A stretch of 64,000 nucleotides of DNA from Streptomyces barringtoniae (GCF_020819595.1 NZ_JAJHNP010000008.1:248001-312000), one strand, 5' to 3'; positions 41,546-50,767 are shown, counted from the stretch's first letter. The notes: generated by a model from the sequence alone, not told the origin. Program-made: numbers and translations.

Positions 41546-42364
41546 TCAGGCCTCCGTTCCGGTGCTCTCAGCCGGAGCGGCGGGGGCCTCGGCCTTGGGG
41601 GCCTCGGCGCCGGCAGCCTGCTGCGGCTTGCGACCGCGCCGCTCGCCACCGCGGCCACCACGGGCCGGGCGGTCGGCGCCACCGCGGGCCGGGCGGTTAC
41701 CCGCACGGGCGGCAGCGTTCTCGGCGCGGACCTCGGCGATGTTCTTGACGTCGCCCTTGTAGATCCAGACCTTCACACCGATGCGGCCGAAGGTCGTCTT
41801 GGCCTCGAAGAAGCCGTAGTCCACGTTCGCGCGGAGCGTGTGCAGGGGCACACGGCCCTCGCGGTAGAACTCCGAGCGGGACATCTCGGCGCCGCCGAGA
41901 CGGCCACCGCACTGGATCTTGATGCCCTTGGCGCCGGCCTTCATCGCCGACTGCATGCTCTTGCGCATGGCACGGCGGAAGGAAACGCGGGAGGACAGCT
42001 GCTCGGCGACGGCCTGGGCCACCAGCTGAGCGTCCGTCTCCGGGTTCTTGACCTCGAGGATGTTCAGCTGGACCTGCTTGCCGGTCAGCTTCTCCAGGTC
42101 ACCGCGGATGCGGTCGGCCTCGGCGCCGCGGCGGCCGATGACGATGCCCGGGCGAGCGGTGTGGATGTCCACGCGGACGCGGTCACGGGTGCGCTCGATC
42201 TCAACCTTCGAGATACCGGCGCGCTCCATGCCGGACGTCATCATCCGACGGATGGCGACGTCTTCCTTGACGTAGTCCTTGTACAGCTTGTCGGCGTACC
42301 AACGCGACTTGAAGTCGGTCGTGACACCGAGCCGGAACCCATGCGGGTTTACCTTCTGGCCCAT
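41546..42364 (-). CDS. rpsC: 30S ribosomal protein S3
   Basis: 272 residues. KH domain (IVIGRRGAEADRIRGDLEKLTGKQVQLNI) and C-terminal S3 domain, then an actinobacterial low-complexity tail of about 55 residues rich in Arg, Gly, Ala and Pro. S3 lines the mRNA entry site. One-base overlap with rplV. Confidence 0.98.
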   Translation of the reverse strand: MGQKVNPHGFRLGVTTDFKSRWYADKLYKDYVKEDVAIRRMMTSGMERAGISKVEIERTRDRVRVDIHTARPGIVIGRRGAEADRIRGDLEKLTGKQVQLNILEVKNPETDAQLVAQAVAEQLSSRVSFRRAMRKSMQSAMKAGAKGIKIQCGGRLGGAEMSRSEFYREGRVPLHTLRANVDYGFFEAKTTFGRIGVKVWIYKGDVKNIAEVRAENAAARAGNRPARGGADRPARGGRGGERRGRKPQQAAGAEAPKAEAPAAPAESTGTEA

Positions 42365-42711
42365 TACCGGGTTCCTTCCTTGCTGCTGACGACCACGGTG
42401 ATGTGGCTGGTCCGCTTGCGGATCCGGTAGGCACGGCCCTGGGCACGCGGACGGAACCGCTTCAGGGTCGGACCCTCGTCGACGTACGCCTCGGAGATGT
42501 AGAGGCTGTCGGCGTCGGTGTGGTCGTAGTTGTGCGCGGCGTTGGCGATGGCGCTGTCGAGCACCTTGCCGACCGGCACGGAGGCTGCCTGCGGAGCGAA
42601 TCGCAGAACAGCCTGGGCCTCCGTGGCGTCCATGCCACGGATGAGGTCCACCACGCGGCGGGCCTTCATGGGCGTGACGCGGATGTACCGCGCCTGGGCC
42701 CTGGCTTCCAT
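42364..42711 (-). CDS. rplV: 50S ribosomal protein L22
   Basis: 115 residues. RYIRVTPMKARRVVDLIRGMDATEAQAVLRF and the tunnel hairpin RAQGRAYRIRKRTSHITVVV, the region where macrolide-resistance changes occur; nothing abnormal is seen there. Confidence 0.98.
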   Translation of the reverse strand: MEARAQARYIRVTPMKARRVVDLIRGMDATEAQAVLRFAPQAASVPVGKVLDSAIANAAHNYDHTDADSLYISEAYVDEGPTLKRFRPRAQGRAYRIRKRTSHITVVVSSKEGTR

Positions 42712-42754
42712 GGTTGTCCCTTCAGTTACTTACGTGTCTGAATGCGATCCGCTA

Positions 42755-43036
42755 CTAGCGGCGCTTCGACTTCCGGTCTTCCTTGACGTGACCCCGGAAG
42801 GTGCGCGTCGGCGAGAACTCGCCGAGCTTGTGGCCGACCATCGACTCGGTGACGAACACCGGGATGTGGGTCTTGCCGTTGTGCACCGCGAGCGTGTGGC
42901 CCAGCATGGCCGGGACGATCATCGAGCGGCGGGACCAGGTCTTGATGACGTTCTTGGTGCCGGCTTCGTTCTGGGCGTCCACCTTCTTGATCAGGTGGTC
43001 GTCGACGAAGGGCCCCTTCTTCAGGCTACGAGGCAT
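42755..43036 (-). CDS. rpsS: 30S ribosomal protein S19
   Basis: 93 residues, MPRSLKKGPFVDDHLIKKVDAQ. It contacts the A-site finger and the head of the 30S subunit. It lies 12 bp after rplB. Confidence 0.98.
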   Translation of the reverse strand: MPRSLKKGPFVDDHLIKKVDAQNEAGTKNVIKTWSRRSMIVPAMLGHTLAVHNGKTHIPVFVTESMVGHKLGEFSPTRTFRGHVKEDRKSKRR

Positions 43037-43048
43037 CTCAACCCGTCC

Positions 43049-43885
43049 TTAGCGCTTCTTGTTCGTCTTGCGGCGGCGGACGATGTACTTGTTCGACGCC
43101 TTCTTGGGCGAACGAGTACGGCCTTCCTTCTTGCCCCACGGGGACACAGGGTGGCGACCACCGGAGGTCCGGCCCTCACCACCACCGTGCGGGTGGTCGA
43201 CCGGGTTCATCACGACACCACGGACGGTCGGGCGAACGCCCAGCCACCGCTTGCGGCCGGCCTTGCCCCAGTTGATGTTGCTCTGCTCGGCGTTGCCGAC
43301 CTCGCCCACAGTGGCGCGGCAGCGGACGTCGACCAGGCGGACCTCACCGGACGGCATGCGCAGGTGGGCGTAGGCGCCCTCCTTCGCGAGCAGCTGCACG
43401 GAGGCACCGGCCGAGCGGGCGAACTTGGCGCCGCCGCCCGGACGCAGCTCGATGGCGTGCAGGGTCGTACCGACCGGGATGTTGCGCAGGGCGAGGTTGT
43501 TGCCCGGCTTGATGTCGGCCCCGGGACCGTTCTCGATCCGGTCGCCCTGGTTCAGGCCACGCGGCGCGAGGATGTAGCGCTTCTCGCCGTCCGCGTAGTG
43601 CAGCAGCGCGATGCGAGCGGTGCGGTTGGGGTCGTACTCGATGTGCGCGACCTTCGCCGGCACGCCGTCCTTGTCGTGACGACGGAAGTCGATCACGCGG
43701 TAGGCGCGCTTGTGTCCGCCACCCTGGTGGCGAACGGTCACACGACCGGCGTTGTTACGGCCGCCCTTGCTGTGCAGGGGGCGGACCAGCGACTTCTCCG
43801 GCGTGGACCGCGTGACCTCGACGAAGTCGGCGACGCTGGCGCCACGACGGCCCGGCGTAGTCGGCTTGTACTTGCGGATTCCCAT
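43049..43885 (-). CDS. rplB: 50S ribosomal protein L2
   Basis: 278 residues. RHQGGGHKRAYRVIDFRR and the functionally essential VMNPVDHPHGGGEGRTSGGRHPVSPWG near the peptidyl transferase centre. One of the most conserved ribosomal proteins; length and motifs are normal. Confidence 0.98.
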   Translation of the reverse strand: MGIRKYKPTTPGRRGASVADFVEVTRSTPEKSLVRPLHSKGGRNNAGRVTVRHQGGGHKRAYRVIDFRRHDKDGVPAKVAHIEYDPNRTARIALLHYADGEKRYILAPRGLNQGDRIENGPGADIKPGNNLALRNIPVGTTLHAIELRPGGGAKFARSAGASVQLLAKEGAYAHLRMPSGEVRLVDVRCRATVGEVGNAEQSNINWGKAGRKRWLGVRPTVRGVVMNPVDHPHGGGEGRTSGGRHPVSPWGKKEGRTRSPKKASNKYIVRRRKTNKKR

Positions 43886-43923
43886 TTCTCAGTCCTCGTC
43901 CGATATCGGACGATCCGACCCGC

Positions 43924-44343
43924 TTACGCGGTCGGACCGCCGAAGATGTCGATACGGTCGCCCTCGGCGAGGGTCACGATCGCGCGCTTGGTCGCCGCGC
44001 GCTGGCCGAAGCCGGTGCGGGTCCGCTTGCGCTTGCCCTGGCGGTTGATCGTGTTGACCCCGGTGACCTTGACGTCGAAGACCGCCTGGACGGCCTGCTT
44101 GATCTGGGTCTTGTTGGCGTTCGGGTCGACGATGAACGTGTACTTGTTCTCGTCGAGAAGCGCGTAGCTCTTCTCGGAGACGACCGGCTTCAGCAGGACG
44201 TCACGGGGGTCCGTGTACGACTTGCTCAGCGGGGTCTCGACGGTGTTCTTGCCCTCGGCGGCGTGACGACGCGCCTTGGCGACGCGCGCGGCCTTGGCGG
44301 CCTTGGCGGCCTTCGAGGCGATGCTCGGGTGACGGATGGCCAT
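43924..44343 (-). CDS. rplW: 50S ribosomal protein L23
   Basis: 139 residues from MAIRHPSIASKAAKAAKAARVA. The L23 core starts near residue 40 (DPRDVLLKPVVSEKSYALLDENKYTFIVDPNANKTQIKQAVQAVF) after an Ala/Lys-rich extension typical of Streptomyces. It is the docking site for trigger factor and SRP. One-base overlap with rplD. Confidence 0.97.
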   Translation of the reverse strand: MAIRHPSIASKAAKAAKAARVAKARRHAAEGKNTVETPLSKSYTDPRDVLLKPVVSEKSYALLDENKYTFIVDPNANKTQIKQAVQAVFDVKVTGVNTINRQGKRKRTRTGFGQRAATKRAIVTLAEGDRIDIFGGPTA

Positions 44344-44996
44344 CAGACCTCGCTCCCTTCGGTGTCGTTGGCCTTCGGGCCGGCGACGAAGGACTCGAAA
44401 GCGGCCTGGGTGAAGACCACGTCGTCCGAGACGAGAACGTCGTACGTGTTCAGCTGGCCCGGCTCCAGGATGTGGACCTGGGGCAGGTTGCGGGCGGACA
44501 GCCACGCGGCCTCGTCGGCGCGGTCGACGACCAGGAGCAGGTTCTTGCGCTCCGAGATCTTGCCGAACAGCGACTTGGCGGCCTTGGTGCTGGGGGTCTC
44601 GCCCTCGACCACGCCGGAGACGACGTGGATGCGGTTGTGACGCGCCCGGTCGGTGAGGGCACCGCGCAGGGCGGCGGCCTTCATCTTCTTCGGGGTGCGC
44701 TGCGAGTAGTCGCGCGGCACGGGACCGTGCACGACGCCACCACCGGCGAACTGCGGCGCGCGGGTCGAACCCTGGCGGGCGCGACCGGTGCCCTTCTGGC
44801 GGTACGGCTTCTTGCCGCCACCACGGACTTCACCGCGGGTCTTGGTCTTGTGCGTGCCCTGGCGGGCAGCGGCCAGCTGCGCGACGACGACCTGGTGGAT
44901 CAGCGGAACGCTGACCTTGGCGTCGAAGATCTCCGCGGGGAGCTCGACGGAACCGGCCTTGTCGCCAGCCGGCGAAAGGATGTCAACAGTGCTCAT
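44343..44996 (-). CDS. rplD: 50S ribosomal protein L4
   Basis: 217 residues. The tunnel loop region RGGGKKPYRQKGTGRARQGSTRAPQFAGGG is intact. In E. coli L4 represses its own operon; no equivalent leader can be recognised here by eye. It is 8 bp downstream of rplC. Confidence 0.98.
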   Translation of the reverse strand: MSTVDILSPAGDKAGSVELPAEIFDAKVSVPLIHQVVVAQLAAARQGTHKTKTRGEVRGGGKKPYRQKGTGRARQGSTRAPQFAGGGVVHGPVPRDYSQRTPKKMKAAALRGALTDRARHNRIHVVSGVVEGETPSTKAAKSLFGKISERKNLLLVVDRADEAAWLSARNLPQVHILEPGQLNTYDVLVSDDVVFTQAAFESFVAGPKANDTEGSEV

Positions 44997-45004
44997 CGGT
45001 TACC

Positions 45005-45649
45005 TCAGGCCCCCTTGGCCGCGGTGCGGACCAGGACGAGGCCGCCGTTCGGACCGGGAACCGCGCCCTTGATGAGCAGCAGACCCTTCTCCGCGTCAAC
45101 GGCGTGGACGGTCAGGTTCTGGGTGGTGACCCGCTCGTTGCCCATGCGACCCGCCATGCGGAGGCCCTTGAACACGCGGCCCGGGGTGGCGCAGCCACCG
45201 ATGGAACCGGGCGAGCGGTGCTTGCGCTGGGTGCCGTGTCCGGCGCCGAGGCCACGGAAGTTGTGGCGCTTCATGACACCGGCGAAGCCCTTGCCCTTGC
45301 TCTTGCCGGTCACGTCGACCTTGACACCGGCCTCGAACACCTCGGCGGTGATCTCCTGGCCGAGCGTGTACTCGGAGGCGTCCGCGGTGCGGATCTCGAC
45401 GAGGTGGCGGCGCGGGGTGACGTCGGCCTTGGCGAAGTGGCCCTTGAGGGGCTTGTTCACCTTGCGCGGGTCGATCTCGCCGAAGGCGATCTGGACCGAC
45501 TCGTAGCCGTCGACGTCGTTCGTACGGACCTGGGTGACGACGTTGGGGCCGGCCTTGACGACGGTGACCGGAACAACACGGTTGTTCTCGTCCCACACCT
45601 GCGTCATGCCGAGCTTCTCGCCCAGGATGCCCTTGATCTGCTTAGCCAT
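45005..45649 (-). CDS. rplC: 50S ribosomal protein L3
   Basis: 214 residues, MAKQIKGILGEKLGMTQVWDENN. An early-assembly protein whose central extension (GSIGGCATPGRVFKGLRMAGRMG) reaches the peptidyl transferase centre. It is 17 bp after rpsJ. Confidence 0.98.
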   Translation of the reverse strand: MAKQIKGILGEKLGMTQVWDENNRVVPVTVVKAGPNVVTQVRTNDVDGYESVQIAFGEIDPRKVNKPLKGHFAKADVTPRRHLVEIRTADASEYTLGQEITAEVFEAGVKVDVTGKSKGKGFAGVMKRHNFRGLGAGHGTQRKHRSPGSIGGCATPGRVFKGLRMAGRMGNERVTTQNLTVHAVDAEKGLLLIKGAVPGPNGGLVLVRTAAKGA

Positions 45650-45666
45650 TCTCAGCTCACCGACCC

Positions 45667-45975
45667 TCAGAGCTTGATCTCGATGTCGACACCGGCCGGA
45701 AGGTCGAGTCGCATCAGAGAGTCAACGGTCTTGGGGGTGGGGTCGAGAATGTCGATCAGGCGCTTGTGCGTGCGCATCTCGAAGTGCTCGCGCGAGTCCT
45801 TGTACTTGTGCGGCGACTTGATGACGCAGTACACGTTCTTCTCAGTGGGCAGCGGCACCGGGCCCGCGACCGACGCACCAGTGCGGGTCACCGTCTCGAC
45901 GATCTTCTTCGCCGAGGAGTCGATGACCTCGTGGTCGTAGGCCTTGAGCCGGATGCGGATCTTCTGTCCCGCCAT
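45667..45975 (-). CDS. rpsJ: 30S ribosomal protein S10 (NusE)
   Basis: 102 residues, MAGQKIRIRLKAYDHEVIDSS. Both a 30S head protein and the NusE antitermination partner of NusB. First gene of the S10 operon. Its leader holds a 25-nt element also found in the rpsL leader. Confidence 0.98.
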   Translation of the reverse strand: MAGQKIRIRLKAYDHEVIDSSAKKIVETVTRTGASVAGPVPLPTEKNVYCVIKSPHKYKDSREHFEMRTHKRLIDILDPTPKTVDSLMRLDLPAGVDIEIKL

Positions 45976-46045
45976 GGCTACTCAGTAGTCCTGTCTCTTC
46001 TCACGCTCTGGAACCCGGCGGATTCCTTCTGCTGCCGTCGTTTCT

Positions 46046-46070
46046 CCGACCCACGCGGTCGGGCGTGTCG
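46046..46070 (-). promoter_or_regulatory. Conserved leader hairpin upstream of rpsJ
   Basis: Plus-strand text CCGACCCACGCGGTCGGG then CGTGTCG; the transcribed strand forms CCGACC/GGTCGG with a 4-nt loop. It lies 71-95 nt before the rpsJ ATG. The same 25 nt, with one change, precedes rpsL. It may be a transcription-start or regulatory element shared by ribosomal operons. Confidence 0.6.
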
Positions 46071-46240
46071 CTCTTCCGCTGACACAGATGTCCCATCTCT
46101 CGAACATCCCTGCGGGGAATGCGACGGCCCTTCCGGAACCGCGGACCGGGGACCTCGGGCCCACCGGGCGCCTGGCCGGTGCCGCGCTCACACTTCCCGG
46201 AAGATTCCCGTACGTCCGCCCCAGTGCTGCCCGAGGGCAG

Positions 46241-46753
46241 TTAGGACGACGAGTACTGTGGGACTCGCTTCCGGTCCTCCCGGCGGGAGGCGCGCAGCAT
46301 CAACACTCGACCGAGCAACTCGGACAGTCTGCCATATGGGGCGGGGCGGATGCCAATCGGGGCGGAGAGAATACCCCTGGGGTGGCGGGGGTCAAACCGG
46401 GGGCACGGGTCAGCAGCCGTACCGCGGCTGTGCGGGCCGGTTGCGGTCGGTCCGGGATCCGGATCTGCAGCGGGGCTGCAGCCCGGTCGGGTGGCCTCCG
46501 CGGCCACGTAGGCGTGAAAGGCCTGGTGGATGAAGGTGTACCCGTGAGTGCCGTCCTTCTGCTGGGCCATGAACACGACGGAGTCATCGCGGCACCTTGC
46601 GTACACCACGGCAAGCGCGGACGCATGGGCGCCGACCGTGTCGCGTCGACTCTCGGCCGGGATGCCGAGGCCGGTGGATGACTCCAGCCCGGCGAAGGCT
46701 CCGCTCAGGCCCTCCCTCAGAAGCAGCCGCGCCGCGACTCCACCGGCCGCCAT
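46241..46753 (-). CDS. Hypothetical protein, possibly truncated paralogue of the 348-aa neighbour
   Basis: 170 residues by the first available start (ATG). In frame upstream of that ATG, codons still read RCVTLTVACA before a stop, so VTLTVACAMAAGGVAARLLL resembles the membrane segment ITVTVVCLAMAGGIASWLWL of the gene immediately upstream. This suggests a duplicated copy whose N-terminus is lost. The central part (VVYARCRDDSVVFMAQQKDGTHGYTFIHQAFHAYVAAE) looks coding; the last ~60 residues are Pro/Arg-rich and may be spurious. No good ribosome site. Low certainty that it is functional. Confidence 0.4.
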   Translation of the reverse strand: MAAGGVAARLLLREGLSGAFAGLESSTGLGIPAESRRDTVGAHASALAVVYARCRDDSVVFMAQQKDGTHGYTFIHQAFHAYVAAEATRPGCSPAADPDPGPTATGPHSRGTAADPCPRFDPRHPRGILSAPIGIRPAPYGRLSELLGRVLMLRASRREDRKRVPQYSSS

Positions 46754-46806
46754 GGCACAAGCGACAGTGAGGGTGACGCACCGCGTTCGGAGCCGAGCGC
46801 CTCAAG

Positions 46807-47853
46807 TCACCGCAGCTGGTCCAGGGCGTCGCTGCGGGCTGCGATCGCATTGTCGCGGGACTCCTCGCGGAGTGAGTTCTGCGTCCCACGCTCAAGCCGA
46901 AGCGCCTGGGCCCACAACCGGGTCATGTCCTGGCTCTGCGCTTCCATTTGTGTCAGTGAGTCCTGTTGTGTCAGTGAGTCCTGCGGGCCTGCATCTTTCA
47001 GCTCCCGTTTCCACGAGTACAGCAGGTGGCCGGCTGGATCCTCACGATAGGCGGGCGGCGCCTCCGCGTTCGCCGCAAGGCGCGCGTCAACGTCCGCGCC
47101 CCATTTCTGTCCCTCGGTTTGCCCCTTGTCCTGCGTGACCTTCTGGGCGACGCCGTCCAGGGAGCCGAGGATCCGACCGGCCAGTTTGGCGCGCAGGCCG
47201 AGCGTGACCTTGTCGGCGGTGCGAGGGGTCGCCGCGAAGTCGGCCGCGATGTGCCGGGTGGCGGCTTCGCGAACCGTGGCGTACGCGGCGGGGCTGTCCG
47301 ACAGCCCCCGCAGGACGTGGATCAGGGAATCCAAGGAAACGGACATGTGCACGCCGGCCCGGTCCTGCCACGGGGAGGTCGACCGGGTGTCCGCGCGGAT
47401 GTAGTCGACGTTCACGGACGTCAGGATCTGGTCCGTGTCGTCCGCATAGTCGGCCAGCGCTTCGGCGAAGGGGACGGCAAGCGCGGGGTCCATGCGTCGT
47501 GCCCCCGTACCGATCTTGTCGTCCATGGCCAGCAACAGATTCTGCATGGATCGCGCCTGCTGAAGGGAGTGCTTGCCCGACGAAGCACCCGTAGTGGCAC
47601 GCTTCGCGGCCGCCCCCAGTTCTGAGCAGCTCAGATCACTCCGATACTGCTCTGCCAGCGCCGAGCGCACTCTCTTGTCACCCAGTAGCTCCTGACACAT
47701 CCCGGAGTCTGCGGCCTGTCCCAGCCACAGCCAGCTCGCGATGCCACCGGCCATGGCCAGACAGACAACAGTAACCGTGATCTTCAGGCGGAGTCGGCGG
47801 GGGCTCGGCGCCGAGGGTGGCGACATGGCGGGGTGGCTGCTTTCTGTGGACAC
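46807..47853 (-). CDS. Hypothetical membrane-anchored protein related to the DUF6571-like gene
   Basis: 348 residues from GTG. A single N-terminal transmembrane helix (about 22-45, RRLRLKITVTVVCLAMAGGIASWLWL) leaves the rest outside the cell. The region ALAVPFAEALADYADDTDQILTSVNVDYI...HVLRGLSDSPAAYATVREAATRHI clearly matches IADALGEYASDTHQILAGVDTDYI...QVMRGLSDDPNAYATLQKAEDRHI in the 769-residue neighbour, so both share a C-terminal domain. A tandem in-frame duplication gives QDSLTQ twice near the C-terminus. Starts 14 bp after the larger gene. Confidence 0.75.
   Translation of the reverse strand: MSTESSHPAMSPPSAPSPRRLRLKITVTVVCLAMAGGIASWLWLGQAADSGMCQELLGDKRVRSALAEQYRSDLSCSELGAAAKRATTGASSGKHSLQQARSMQNLLLAMDDKIGTGARRMDPALAVPFAEALADYADDTDQILTSVNVDYIRADTRSTSPWQDRAGVHMSVSLDSLIHVLRGLSDSPAAYATVREAATRHIAADFAATPRTADKVTLGLRAKLAGRILGSLDGVAQKVTQDKGQTEGQKWGADVDARLAANAEAPPAYREDPAGHLLYSWKRELKDAGPQDSLTQQDSLTQMEAQSQDMTRLWAQALRLERGTQNSLREESRDNAIAARSDALDQLR
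46948..46983. repeat. 18-bp tandem duplication inside the 348-aa gene
   Basis: TTGTGTCAGTGAGTCCTG occurs twice in perfect tandem, adding six residues (QDSLTQ-type) in frame. It looks like recent slippage. Confidence 0.85.
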
Positions 47854-47867
47854 GGTCTCGGTCTGTC

Positions 47868-50177
47868 TCAGTTCGTGGTGTCGACCAGGTAATTCCTAGC
47901 GTTCGTGATTCCTCGGGTCTGGCCGGCCAGCGCCGCTGTGGTCAGGTTCTCGACCTTGTTCTTGTCGTCCGTGTCGTTCATGTCGATGTCCGGCCGCCCA
48001 TCGGCCCACCCGTTGATCAGCAGCGGCAAATGCTTGTTCGCCGAAAGGAAGGTGTCGGCGACCTTGGCATTGGCCTCGGCGTCCGCACTGGCCTTCCACT
48101 CGTTGTCCATCTGCCAGGTCACCGTGTCCACGCCACGCTGCAAGGAGTCACCGTAGGCGATGGACGTTTCGCCGGCCGTGAAGTACAGCGGCGTCACCGC
48201 ACCGCCGATCACGTGATAGGCGACCTTCGCCTTCCAGTCGGCGGCCGCATACTTGCTCATGCGGTCGTCGTTGATGACGTCCTCTTGGATGACACTGTAG
48301 GTTGCGCGCACCGTTCCGATGTTCTCGAACTTCGAGCTGACGTTCTGGTGAAGGACTCCGTGCGGCAGCTTGTCCAGTTCGTAGTTGATGTGCCGATCCT
48401 CGGCCTTCTGCAACGTCGCATAGGCATTGGGATCGTCCGAGAGACCGCGCATCACCTGCACAAGGGTCTTGGGATCAGTCGCCAGATGGATGTGGCCCGC
48501 CTTGTCGGTGAAGTAACCGTGTCCGTAGCTGACCGAGCCGTTGATGTCGCCGTACTTGATGTAGTCGGTGTCCACCCCGGCCAGGATCTGATGGGTGTCC
48601 GATGCGTACTCGCCCAGCGCGTCGGCGATCGGCTGCCGGAGATTCGTGGGCACGGACGTGCTCGTGTCGGAACTCGGCTTGAGCTGGTCAATGATGTCAG
48701 CCATGACACGGGTCTGTGCTGCGTTATGGCGCACCTCGGGCCACGGGTCCTGGCCTGCGGCGAGAGGAGGATGCCCGGTCGCCGCGGCTTCGAGCGCCGC
48801 ACCCAGCCCCGTCCGGCTCAAGGGATCGTCAATGGTCGAAAAGCCCGTGCCGTCGAGTATGTCCTTCGGCCAGTCCCGGGCGTTGAGCAGGTAGTGCAGG
48901 TGATCATTGCCGACATGGTCGGCGCCGCTGCCGTTGCCAGCCGGATCGAAGAAGTGAGTCGCGGCATCGGGGTTGTTGCTCATCACGGCGAGGAGCCCGT
49001 CGAGGGCGTCGGCACGGACGCCGTCGTGGCCCGTTCCCCATCCGGTGAAGAGGCCCGCATGCTTCTTCTCGGCGCCGATCATGTCGTCGCCCATCTGGTA
49101 CAGGAACTGGTCGTCGTACTTGGTGCCGCTCTGCTGCATCATGCCGACGACGGACTGGTAGCCGTACAGCGGATTCGACGTGGAGCCGTAGTTCTTTGTG
49201 CCGTACTTCTCCAGCCCCTGCATCCACTGGCGGTAGAAGGCACCGTCGGCACTGTCCAGCCATGCCTTGAACTTCGGTGATCCCGGCGGCATGTCGGCGA
49301 CCGAGCCCGGCACCTGCGTGGCGTTGGCGACAGCGTCGGCCAGCCCGCCCTCCAGGTCCATGTACACGTTCTGGTGGCTCTTGTCGGACGAGTAGGCGAG
49401 ATCGTTCAGCTCGTTGGTGAACTTGATCGTGTTGTCCGGCCCCAGGCCGTGCAGGAAGGTCTGGCTGAACGCCTTGTCGCCCTTGTTGTCCCGGAAGGCG
49501 CGGCGCAGCTCGGCCAGGTCGGCGGCGGAGACCTTGTCACCGTGTGCGACCCGCCGGGCGATGTCGTCCGCCTCCTGGGCCTCGTACTTCTCGATGTCGC
49601 CCTGCGCCTTGCCGTTGAAGCCGGGGACCGTGCCGTCGCCCATGTCGGGGCCTTTCACGACGGCGGCGAAGGCGACCTCGACGCCCTTGTCGGCGTCGTT
49701 CACGTCCTTCACGCACTTGTCGATGACGGCCTGCCAGGAGGCGACCGACTTACGGACGCTCTCCTGCGAGTCGGGGTCGTGCGCCAGTTCCTGCTTCTCG
49801 CCCTGGCTGAGCTTCTCGGTGTCGTACGAGACCACGCCCTGATCGGACACCTTCATGCCTGCGGCGATCGCGTCCTTCCGGGCCGACTCCAGCTTCTTGC
49901 GCAGGTCCACGAACTGGGTGTGCGCATCGCGGAGGAGCGAGGCGATCGCCTTGGCCTCGGTCTGGGCGCTCTGGTACTCCGTGAGCCTGACACCGAAGCG
50001 CGCGTTGGCGGCTTGCCGGCTCTCACCGGCGAAGGTCGGGCGCAGAGTGATGCCGTGCACGTCCCGCCGGTACGCGGTCTCCTGCTTGTTGAGCTCCTTC
50101 GCCATGCCGTCCCAGCGTTCGGCGGCCGTGGTGAGCGTGGACAGGTCGGTCGTCAGGATCTCGTGATAGGTCGGCAT
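47868..50177 (-). CDS. WXG100-like N-terminus / DUF6571-like large protein
   Basis: 769 residues. The first ~150 residues form two long helices (MPTYHEILTTDLSTLTTAAERWDGMAKELNKQE...GESRQAANARFGVRLTEYQSAQTEAKAIASLLRDAHTQF), the pattern of WXG100/LXG-type secreted proteins of type VII secretion. The remaining 600 residues are helical with short conserved turns (GLGPDNTIKFTNELNDLAYSSD, YQSVVGMMQQSG, AVMSNNPDAATHFFDPAGN) and fit the DUF6571 family. No toxin active site is recognisable. A WXG100-like small gene lies directly upstream, as expected for a T7SS substrate and partner. Confidence 0.7.
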   Translation of the reverse strand: MPTYHEILTTDLSTLTTAAERWDGMAKELNKQETAYRRDVHGITLRPTFAGESRQAANARFGVRLTEYQSAQTEAKAIASLLRDAHTQFVDLRKKLESARKDAIAAGMKVSDQGVVSYDTEKLSQGEKQELAHDPDSQESVRKSVASWQAVIDKCVKDVNDADKGVEVAFAAVVKGPDMGDGTVPGFNGKAQGDIEKYEAQEADDIARRVAHGDKVSAADLAELRRAFRDNKGDKAFSQTFLHGLGPDNTIKFTNELNDLAYSSDKSHQNVYMDLEGGLADAVANATQVPGSVADMPPGSPKFKAWLDSADGAFYRQWMQGLEKYGTKNYGSTSNPLYGYQSVVGMMQQSGTKYDDQFLYQMGDDMIGAEKKHAGLFTGWGTGHDGVRADALDGLLAVMSNNPDAATHFFDPAGNGSGADHVGNDHLHYLLNARDWPKDILDGTGFSTIDDPLSRTGLGAALEAAATGHPPLAAGQDPWPEVRHNAAQTRVMADIIDQLKPSSDTSTSVPTNLRQPIADALGEYASDTHQILAGVDTDYIKYGDINGSVSYGHGYFTDKAGHIHLATDPKTLVQVMRGLSDDPNAYATLQKAEDRHINYELDKLPHGVLHQNVSSKFENIGTVRATYSVIQEDVINDDRMSKYAAADWKAKVAYHVIGGAVTPLYFTAGETSIAYGDSLQRGVDTVTWQMDNEWKASADAEANAKVADTFLSANKHLPLLINGWADGRPDIDMNDTDDKNKVENLTTAALAGQTRGITNARNYLVDTTN

Positions 50178-50223
50178 GGGTCCCCGTTGGTTCTGGTGGC
50201 GTGCGAGAGGCCTCGACTGTCTG

Positions 50224-50631
50224 TCAGTGACCCGGCGGCGGTGAGTAGGTGTCGAACACGGACACCTTGCGTGCCGTACCGCCCACTCCGGCGTCCGTAC
50301 CGGTCAACAGGGTGTTGCTGTACCGGAGAGCCGATTCGTCTCCCGCCAGCCGGGTCAGGAAGTTCTGGACCTGTTCGCCCCAGATCTTGTGCGCCTTGCT
50401 CACGGCACTGGACGTGAGCCAGCCATGCCCGTCCTTCGCATCGAACGCCTTCACCACAGCGCCCGTCTCGTCGTCCGCCCACTTCCCCGCCGTTTTGGTG
50501 TGCGGTTCGATGTCGTTGTAGAGGGTGTCCGCTGCAGCCTTCTTCTCGTCCGGGGAGTGCGCGAGGTCGGGCCCGCTACCACTCGCTGATCCGCCACCGC
50601 CCGGACCGTCCGGCAAGTGGTTGAGCCGCAT
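50224..50631 (-). CDS. Small WXG100-like helical protein, partner of the DUF6571-like protein
   Basis: 135 residues from MRLNHLPDGPGG; an in-frame GTG at 50697 would add 22 residues that do not look conserved. A Gly/Ser-rich N-terminus is followed by two amphipathic helices (SPDEKKAAADTLYNDIEPHTKTAGKWADDETGAVVKAF and WGEQVQNFLTRLAGDESALRYSNTLL), the size and pattern of ESAT-6/CFP-10-like proteins. It ends 46 bp before the large gene and is probably co-transcribed. Assignment is by architecture only. Confidence 0.6.
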   Translation of the reverse strand: MRLNHLPDGPGGGGSASGSGPDLAHSPDEKKAAADTLYNDIEPHTKTAGKWADDETGAVVKAFDAKDGHGWLTSSAVSKAHKIWGEQVQNFLTRLAGDESALRYSNTLLTGTDAGVGGTARKVSVFDTYSPPPGH

Positions 50632-50767
50632 TCCCACGGCGTGTTCGCCGCCGCTTCCCGCCACGATGACCCCCGTCCACTGCTTCGACGTGACCACGTC
50701 ACGCTAGCAAATGGCCCTGTTTTATCGGCGCGTTGAGCTGCGGCCTTGGCGTTTCCTTTACGGCAGC

